Shown here piece by piece: positions 6,010-11,086 of a stretch of DNA of 11,086 nt. The stretch comes from an uncultured Collinsella sp. Lineage in GTDB: Bacteria; Actinomycetota; Coriobacteriia; Coriobacteriales; Coriobacteriaceae. A program made the translations under genes and the position numbers. The notes under the pieces are model-generated. The model saw nothing but the letters and a program-made list of their open reading frames with translations. It ran no database searches and was not told the origin of the DNA. How positions within the stretch are numbered: position 1 is the first letter of the stretch; each line of letters begins with the position of its first letter. Location: the NCBI GenBank assembly GCA_902491055.1, contig CABUGI010000063.1:1-11086 (forward strand), in the 5' to 3' direction.

Positions 6010-6713
6010 TGCAAAAACGCATCACTATCTTTGATACCGTCCGCGGGTTTACGATGATTTCAATGGCAGGTTTTCACGCTTGCTACGATCTCGCCTACCT
6101 GTACGACTGGGATATGCCCTGGTTTACCCAGACCGTCTTTCAAGACATCTGGCGCGCCAGCATCAGCTGGATATTTTTGTTTATCGCGGGTTGGATGTGC
6201 ACGCTCTCACGCAACAATGCTAAACGAGCGGCCAAGTACGCAGCCGCAGCTTTGGTCGTCTGGATCGCAACAACGCTCGTATCGGTCGACGATTCAGTGA
6301 ACTTTGGCATCATTTATTGCATGGCGGCGTGTACCGCTGTGGCAGCCGTAACACGACCGATGCTTCAGAAAGTGCCCAGCACGTGGGGCATTGCGATATG
6401 CCTCGCTCTCTTCGCAGCGACATGGGGCATCCCGAAATCGACCTATTCATTCCCCTATTTGGCGTGGCTAGGATTTCCCGACCCCTGGTTCGTTTCAGGC
6501 GACTATTATCCAATCATCCCGTTCATATTCATGTATCTCACAGGATACTTTGCTGCGCGTACCGCTCAAAGATGTGAACATCCCGCCCCAAGCTGGGCCT
6601 ACGCCAATCCCGTCCCAGCGCTCGCCAGCCTTGGACGTCATGCACTCCCCTTTTATCTGCTGCATCAGCCCATCATTCTGGGCATTTTGGAGCTCGTCTA
6701 CTCGGTGCGATAA
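6009..6713 (+). CDS. DUF1624/HGSNAT-like membrane protein
   Basis: A 234-residue multi-pass membrane protein. It opens with ITIFDTVRGFTMISMAGFHACYDL (7-30, quoted here only as its key pattern: D9, RGF 12-14, H23, DL 29-30), the signature of the DUF1624 / heparan-alpha-glucosaminide N-acetyltransferase catalytic family. About six hydrophobic helices follow (roughly 50-66, 75-92, 98-115, 123-140, 165-182, 210-230), ending with the family's GRHALPFYLLHQP motif at 208-220. Related proteins move acyl groups across or at the membrane, but bacterial short forms are uncharacterised, so substrate and role are unknown. It shares a TAATG junction with lexA and is probably cotranscribed, hence possibly SOS-responsive. 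Its last 16 bases overlap the 3' end of hflX on the other strand. Confidence 0.75.
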   Translation: MQKRITIFDTVRGFTMISMAGFHACYDLAYLYDWDMPWFTQTVFQDIWRASISWIFLFIAGWMCTLSRNNAKRAAKYAAAALVVWIATTLVSVDDSVNFGIIYCMAACTAVAAVTRPMLQKVPSTWGIAICLALFAATWGIPKSTYSFPYLAWLGFPDPWFVSGDYYPIIPFIFMYLTGYFAARTAQRCEHPAPSWAYANPVPALASLGRHALPFYLLHQPIILGILELVYSVR

Positions 6714-7987
6714 CGCTCGAGCCGCGGCGCGATACGGGCCGGCAGCTTCGCCACAATACGAACGCCGTCCTCAAGATATTCCTCGTGCAAAAGGGTTCCC
6801 TGCTCATGCACCAGCGTGATGAGGGCGCCCTCGCGATACGGGATATCAGCAGAAAGCAACACATCGGTAGCAGCCGCCTCACGAGCAATACGGTCGACGA
6901 GATCGTCGAGTCCCTCGCCCGTCTGGGCCGAGAACAGCACGGCCTCTGGATAGCGACGACGGAAGCTCAATCGATCAACGCTATCGAGAAGATCGATTTT
7001 ATTGAATACGGTAAGCGTTAAACGCTCTCCAGCGCCGATCTCATCAAGCACGCGGTCAACAGCCTCCAGCTGCCGTTCATAGTCCTCGTCAGACGCATCT
7101 ACGACTTTGAGAATTAAATCGGCACCCAACACCTCGGACAGCGTCGATCTAAAGGCATCGACCAAACCATGCGGTAGCTTTTGAATAAAGCCGACGGTAT
7201 CGGTAATCGTCATGCCGCGACCGCCGGGCAGGCGATACGAACGCGTCGTCGGATCGAGCGTAGCAAACAGCTTGTCCTGCGAAAGTACCGTAGAGCCGGT
7301 CAGGCGATTGAGCAACGTCGATTTACCGGCATTGGTATAACCGGCTAACGCGACGCGAAACGCCGGTGACTCAATGCGGCTCTTGGACTGGACATCGCGA
7401 CGCTGTTCAACCTGCTTAAGCTCACGACGAAGCGCGGCAATCTTGTTGCGAATCAAGCGACGGTCGACCTCGAGCTGACTTTCACCCTGTCCAAAGCGTG
7501 AGCCGATGCCACCGCGCGTCTGCTCCTTGGCAAGATGGCTCCACATGCCGCGCAGGCGAGGTAACAGATATTGAAGCTGTGCCAGCTGTACCTGCAGGCG
7601 TCCCTCACGCGTCTGAGCATGCAGGCCAAAGATATCCAGGATCAGTGCTGTACGATCGATAATTTTTACCGGCTCGCCCACGGCCTTCTCCAAATAAGAT
7701 TGTTGCGAAGGCGTAAGGTCATCGTCAAAAATAACGACATCGGCATCCATGCGATGCACCAGGCCGCACAACTCTTCAACCTTACCGGAACCGATAAACG
7801 ATTTAGGATATGGCTTTACCAAACGCTGTGACAAACGCGCCACGCACTGGGCACCAGCCGTGTGGGCAAGACGCTCCAGCTCATCGAGCGAGCGATCGAG
7901 CGGCCATGCATTGTCGCGCCATTCAACACCAACCAAAATGGCACGCTCGGGCTCGGGTGCCGTGGGAACAAGGGGAAAACGGGCCAT
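6698..7987 (-). CDS. hflX: GTPase HflX
   Basis: A 429-residue HflX, a ribosome-binding GTPase that splits or rescues stalled 70S ribosomes. The HflX N-terminal domain (about 15-195) includes the nucleotide-binding-like FIGSGKVEEL at 64-73 and the diagnostic LAQLQYLLPRLRGMWSHL (135-152) with RGGIGSRFGQGESQLE (158-173), then a coiled linker (about 175-200). The G domain has G1 GYTNAGKST at 216-224, the switch-I region FATLDPTTR at 241-249, G3 DTVGF at 263-267, G4 NKID at 329-332 and G5 SAQTGEG at 353-359. Its ATG overlaps the miaA stop by one base (TAATG), so it is translated as part of the miaB-miaA-hflX unit. The same miaA-hflX pairing is seen in Escherichia coli. Confidence 0.95.
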   Translation of the reverse strand: MARFPLVPTAPEPERAILVGVEWRDNAWPLDRSLDELERLAHTAGAQCVARLSQRLVKPYPKSFIGSGKVEELCGLVHRMDADVVIFDDDLTPSQQSYLEKAVGEPVKIIDRTALILDIFGLHAQTREGRLQVQLAQLQYLLPRLRGMWSHLAKEQTRGGIGSRFGQGESQLEVDRRLIRNKIAALRRELKQVEQRRDVQSKSRIESPAFRVALAGYTNAGKSTLLNRLTGSTVLSQDKLFATLDPTTRSYRLPGGRGMTITDTVGFIQKLPHGLVDAFRSTLSEVLGADLILKVVDASDEDYERQLEAVDRVLDEIGAGERLTLTVFNKIDLLDSVDRLSFRRRYPEAVLFSAQTGEGLDDLVDRIAREAAATDVLLSADIPYREGALITLVHEQGTLLHEEYLEDGVRIVAKLPARIAPRLERYRTE

Positions 7988-8925
7988 TAGACAGCCTCAA
8001 TACGATGCAGGATATCCTCAACGACCTCATCGATCGTAAATTCATCCATATCAAACCACACGATGCGATCATCGCGTTTAAACCACGAAAGCTGACGTTT
8101 GGCATAGCGACGCGAACGCATCTTGATGAGTTCGCGAGCCTCATCCATAGAAATCACGCCATTGAAAGCATCGATGATCTCTTTATAGCCAATTGCCTGC
8201 ATCGAAGTCAGGGCATCTCCCAGCCCCTGGTCCATAAGACCGCGAACCTCATCAACAAGACCCTGCTCAAACATAAGATCGACGCGCAGGTTAATGCGCT
8301 CATAGAGCACCTCGCGATTACGCGTCAGACCAAACCACAGAGCGTGATAATGCTCGCGCGGAACACTAAACTGCGACTTTTGCTGCGCATAGGAGACGCC
8401 ATCATCGTGCATTTCGAGCGCACGAATCACGCGGCGAACATTATGGGGGTGGATGACCGCAGCGGACTCGGGGTCACGCTCGGCAAGCAGGGCATGCAGT
8501 TCTTCCTCGCCAATACGCTCGGCAAGCTCCTGATAGCCCACACGGCGATCGTCCTCAAGTTCACCCGAGGGAAAGTCCATCTCATCGAGGGCGGCCTTGA
8601 GATACAGCCCCGTACCCCCGCAAAACACCGGTAGGCGGCCCTCGCCAAGCAAGCGCTCAACATGCGCGCGAGCGTCAGCCTGATAAAGCGCCGCAGAGTA
8701 CGCCACACCCGGCTCTACAATGTCGACGAGATGCAGCGGCGCCGTACACTCATCGGGCGCCATCTTTGCGGTACCGATGTCCATGCCGCGATAGATTTGC
8801 ATCGCATCGCACGACAGCACTTCGGACGAAAGACGAGCCGCCAAACGGTCGGCAACATCACTCTTACCAACCGCCGTCGGACCGACGATCGCAACGGCGG
8901 AAAGACCTGCCCCGGGAGAAACCAT
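7987..8925 (-). CDS. miaA: tRNA dimethylallyltransferase
   Basis: A 312-residue MiaA, which adds a dimethylallyl group to N6 of A37 in tRNAs reading UNN codons. The N-terminal P-loop GPTAVGKS is at 15-22, the catalytic aspartate in SCDAMQIYRGMDIGTAK (38-54) is D40 with the 'DAMQ' form typical of actinobacteria, CGGTGLYLKA is at 102-111, and the tRNA-binding SMQAIGYKE and RRYAKRQLSWFKRD motifs lie in the C-terminal third. Its product is the substrate of MiaB, encoded immediately upstream. Both ends are TAATG junctions: it overlaps the miaB stop by one base at its start and the hflX start by one base at its end. Confidence 0.96.
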   Translation of the reverse strand: MVSPGAGLSAVAIVGPTAVGKSDVADRLAARLSSEVLSCDAMQIYRGMDIGTAKMAPDECTAPLHLVDIVEPGVAYSAALYQADARAHVERLLGEGRLPVFCGGTGLYLKAALDEMDFPSGELEDDRRVGYQELAERIGEEELHALLAERDPESAAVIHPHNVRRVIRALEMHDDGVSYAQQKSQFSVPREHYHALWFGLTRNREVLYERINLRVDLMFEQGLVDEVRGLMDQGLGDALTSMQAIGYKEIIDAFNGVISMDEARELIKMRSRRYAKRQLSWFKRDDRIVWFDMDEFTIDEVVEDILHRIEAV

Positions 8926-10295
8926 TAGCGCGGCTCGCCCACAACGGAGCCGGACAAATACCAGGTCTTGGCAACGTCAACGTCAACATCAACGATCTTG
9001 CCAACAAGCTGATCGATGCTGTAACCCTCGGGGATAGGCGCATGCACGGTCTGATTCTTGGGACTCTTGCCCAGCAGGACCGCGTCGTTCTTTTTACTCG
9101 TTCCCTCAATGAGCGCCGGCACCACAGTATGAAGCTCACCCTGGTTGTACTCGTGCGCCGTGGTCTCGATAACCTTAACCAGGCGGTTGAAACGCTCGAG
9201 AATAACCTCATGCGGCGTAGGATCGTCAATCTCGGCGGCCGGGGTACCGGCGCGCTTGGAATAGATGAAGGTATAGGCCTGAGCATAGCGGACCGTCTCG
9301 GCAAGCGAGAGCGTCTGCTCAAAGTCTTCTTCAGTCTCGCCCGGGAAGCCAACGATAATGTCGGTCGAGAGCGCGATATCGGGCATGCGGTTGCGAATGC
9401 GATCGACCAGGCCCAGATAGTCCTCGCGTGTATAACGGCGATTCATCTCTTTGAGGATCCGTGTCGAACCTGACTGGACGGCCAGGTGCAACTGCGGCAT
9501 AACGACAGGCGTCTCGGCCATGGCGTCGATGGTCTCGGGCAGCAGGTCCTTGGGATGCGAAGACGTAAAGAAGATGCGCTCCACGCCCGTATCGCCCACG
9601 GCACGCAGCAGATCGGCAAAACGCGGCTTGCCAAACAGATCGCGACCATATGAGTTAACGTTTTGGCCCAGCAGCGTAATCTCACGCACGCCCTGGCGCA
9701 CCAAACCGGTCACCTCGTCGACAATTTCCTCGAAGGGGCGACTCTTTTCGCGACCGCGCACGTACGGCACGATGCAATAGGTGCAGAAATTATTGCAGCC
9801 CGTCATGATGGGCACCCAGGCGTGATACTGGGTCTCGCGATGCCACGGCATGCTCATGGCATCCGTATCCTCATGCTCATTGGTGCGAATATGACGCTTG
9901 CCGTCAAGGAACGCCTCGGCAATGAGCTCGGCCACATGTGCGATAGAATGCGTACCAAAGATGACATTGACGTTATCGACGTTGGTGAGCAGGCCCTCGC
10001 CATCGCGCTGCGCGATGCAACCACCAACGGCAACCACGCGCTTACCCGAAGGCGAAGGCGGCAGGCTTTTGCAGGAATTGCACTGACCGTAAAGGCGAGT
10101 ATCGGCGGCCTCGCGCACGCAGCATGTCATGAAGACAACGATATCGGCATGCTCGGGATCGAGCGCCATGAGGCAGCCATACGAATCGAGCAGACCGCTC
10201 ACACGCTCGGAGTCGTGCTGATTCATCTGGCAGCCAAAGGTGCGGATAAAGTAGGTTTTACCGGCAAGAATATCGCGTACGGAACGCTGGTCCAT
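8925..10295 (-). CDS. miaB: tRNA-2-methylthio-N6-dimethylallyladenosine synthase
   Basis: A 456-residue radical-SAM methylthiotransferase that adds the 2-methylthio group to i6A37 of tRNA. The N-terminal UPF0004 domain holds the auxiliary [4Fe-4S] cysteines C22 (FGCQMN), C58 (MTCCVRE) and C93 (VGGCIAQ). The radical-SAM triad is C167, C171 and C174 (GCNNFCTYC), followed by IVPYVRGREKSRP. A TRAM domain closes the protein (about 385-452). The usual 'NTC' around the second cysteine reads 'MTC' here, a small oddity. The start at 10295 (MDQRS) is preferred because AGGA lies 9 bases upstream; the ATG at 10301 sits only 3 bases from it. It follows spoVS by about 45 bases and overlaps miaA by one base. 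Confidence 0.95.
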   Translation of the reverse strand: MDQRSVRDILAGKTYFIRTFGCQMNQHDSERVSGLLDSYGCLMALDPEHADIVVFMTCCVREAADTRLYGQCNSCKSLPPSPSGKRVVAVGGCIAQRDGEGLLTNVDNVNVIFGTHSIAHVAELIAEAFLDGKRHIRTNEHEDTDAMSMPWHRETQYHAWVPIMTGCNNFCTYCIVPYVRGREKSRPFEEIVDEVTGLVRQGVREITLLGQNVNSYGRDLFGKPRFADLLRAVGDTGVERIFFTSSHPKDLLPETIDAMAETPVVMPQLHLAVQSGSTRILKEMNRRYTREDYLGLVDRIRNRMPDIALSTDIIVGFPGETEEDFEQTLSLAETVRYAQAYTFIYSKRAGTPAAEIDDPTPHEVILERFNRLVKVIETTAHEYNQGELHTVVPALIEGTSKKNDAVLLGKSPKNQTVHAPIPEGYSIDQLVGKIVDVDVDVAKTWYLSGSVVGEPR

Positions 10296-10340
10296 GTGCA
10301 TAAGTCCTAACGATGGGGAGCGAAACGAGGCAAGCAGAAG

Positions 10341-10658
10341 CTATGCCACAGGCTTAACATCATCCATGACGACGTTATCCATAGCAGCTCGATTGATCTG
10401 GTGAACGTAAATAGAAAGACGGATGGCCGTGCGCGACTCCCCGTTAATGAGGATGTCGGAGAACACGGGCGCGCAGGAAATATCAAACCCGGTTGGAATC
10501 AAAAAACCGCGCGCAATAGCCACGGCCTTTATGGCCTGGTTGACCGCACCGGCGCCGACACACTGAATGTTGACGGGCACACCATCCTTGACCATGCCGG
10601 CGATGGCGCCGGCAACGGACGCGGGCGATGATTTGCTTGATACCTTCAGGCAATCCAT
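10341..10658 (-). CDS. spoVS: Stage V sporulation protein S-like protein
   Basis: A 105-residue protein closely resembling Bacillus SpoVS over its first 85 or so residues: MDCLKVSSKSSPASVAGAIAG at the start, the GAGAVNQAIKAVAIARGF core near 48-65, and a final NGESRTAIRLSIYV. SpoVS proteins are small dimeric nucleic-acid-binding proteins of the Alba-like fold; in Bacillus loss blocks late sporulation and affects septation. About 19 extra residues follow the usual end (QINRAAMDNVVMDDVKPVA). The start at 10658 has AGGAG 7 bases upstream. If the host is a Collinsella-like non-spore-former, the role must lie outside sporulation. It sits just upstream of miaB in the same direction; cotranscription is likely. 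Confidence 0.9.
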   Translation of the reverse strand: MDCLKVSSKSSPASVAGAIAGMVKDGVPVNIQCVGAGAVNQAIKAVAIARGFLIPTGFDISCAPVFSDILINGESRTAIRLSIYVHQINRAAMDNVVMDDVKPVA

Positions 10659-10708
10659 GAAGAAACTCCTGCGTTTAAAAGTACGTTTTAACTGCAATAA
10701 CTGTATCG

Positions 10709-10726
10709 TACCGAGCGGACTCGGTA
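10709..10726. repeat. Short inverted repeat upstream of spoVS
   Basis: TACCGAG and CTCGGTA pair around a CGGA loop, between the stop of the edge gene and spoVS. No U-tract follows on the minus strand. It may be an operator or a weak hairpin that lowers read-through; TTTACC overlapping it could be a poor -35 for spoVS. Confidence 0.35.
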
Positions 10727-10732
10727 AAGATT

Positions 10733-11086
10733 TTATTCCTCTTTGGCGAGATCGAACGTCACCGTGATGCGATCACGCGAAACGCGAATCTTAGGGTCGC
10801 CGCACAGATTGAGGTAATACCGGGCGGCAAGGTCGTTAAAGTCACGCTCGACAGCACGCGAAAACTGCGCCATGTCTTCCTTGGCGATGCGAAGGCCTCG
10901 ACGGTCCTTGGCAAGATCGACGGGAGCCGGCGCATGCGAGGTGGAATCGCGCTCGCGCAGCAGACGCGCGGTCACGCCGCGGACGGGCTTAATCTGTCCC
11001 GACAGAATACGGTGGGCAGTGCGCTCGGACATCTCGAGGCCCAGCCCGGAGCAGATCCGGATAAAGTCCTCGGCATCAGAGGCAAG
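10733..11086 (-). CDS. Unrecognised protein, C-terminal 117 residues (5' end outside window)
   Basis: The frame is open from the right edge to a TAA at 10733-10735, so the gene starts outside the window. I do not recognise it firmly. The visible part has an HTH-like stretch (FIRICSGLGLEMSERTAHRIL, with SERTAHRILSG as the possible recognition helix), then a charged linker rich in Arg and Asp, and a C-terminal block (AVERDFNDLAARYYLNLCGD then IRVSRDRITVTFDLAKEE) with a helix-then-strands pattern. That layout recalls the C-terminal dimerisation region of ParB/Spo0J proteins, but the resemblance is weak and no ParB N-domain can be seen. It lies 75 bases upstream of spoVS in the same direction. 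An internal ATG at 11032 is an unlikely start, because the frame continues past it. Confidence 0.6.
   Translation of the reverse strand, partial: LASDAEDFIRICSGLGLEMSERTAHRILSGQIKPVRGVTARLLRERDSTSHAPAPVDLAKDRRGLRIAKEDMAQFSRAVERDFNDLAARYYLNLCGDPKIRVSRDRITVTFDLAKEE

Noticed and set aside
7810..9473. Long plus-strand frames (7810-8634 and 8766-9473) antisense to miaA, hflX and miaB
   Set aside because: They are complements of well-conserved genes, lack ribosome sites and domains, and are common in GC-rich DNA.
10709..10726. Terminator of the edge gene
   Set aside because: The 7-bp stem lacks a U-tract on the minus strand, which is the transcribed strand; it is kept only as a short inverted repeat.

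Overview
The window looks like chromosomal DNA of a moderately high-GC member of the Actinomycetota, most likely a Coriobacteriia of the Collinsella type. This rests on the nrdR / LysM-protein / lexA arrangement known from actinobacteria, the actinobacterial look of MiaA, and codon use. The species assignment is inference. No mobile element, CRISPR array, rRNA or tRNA was seen.

Layout, left to right. The 3' end of a DegV-family gene (+) meets a DUF1836 gene (-) across a perfect bidirectional terminator. Then come thioredoxin reductase trxB (-, with its own terminator) and, divergently, a diacylglycerol glycosyltransferase of the MGDG synthase/UgtP type (+). A 393-base gene-free stretch (3416-3808) separates that gene from the convergent dut. 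It holds three large hairpins. The outer two are homologous copies in opposite orientation, with a conserved loop and paired changes in the stem.

The centre is a DNA-damage locus. A membrane LysM protein, nrdR and dut run leftwards; lexA and a small acyltransferase-like membrane protein run rightwards. The 160-base divergent region holds three LexA (SOS) boxes whose centres are exactly 28 bp apart. The middle box fills the spacer of a near-consensus promoter for the LysM gene. The LysM gene resembles the SOS division inhibitors YneA, DivS and ChiZ in layout and position. Read-through into nrdR and dut would tie dNTP control to the same signal. The nrdR start codon sits in one arm of a 12-bp perfect inverted repeat.

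The right part is a leftward block: an unrecognised partial gene at the edge, spoVS, miaB, miaA and hflX. The last three are joined by TAATG stop/start overlaps. MiaA and MiaB make the ms2i6A37 modification of tRNA; HflX is a ribosome-associated GTPase. hflX overlaps the 3' end of the convergent membrane-protein gene by 16 bases.
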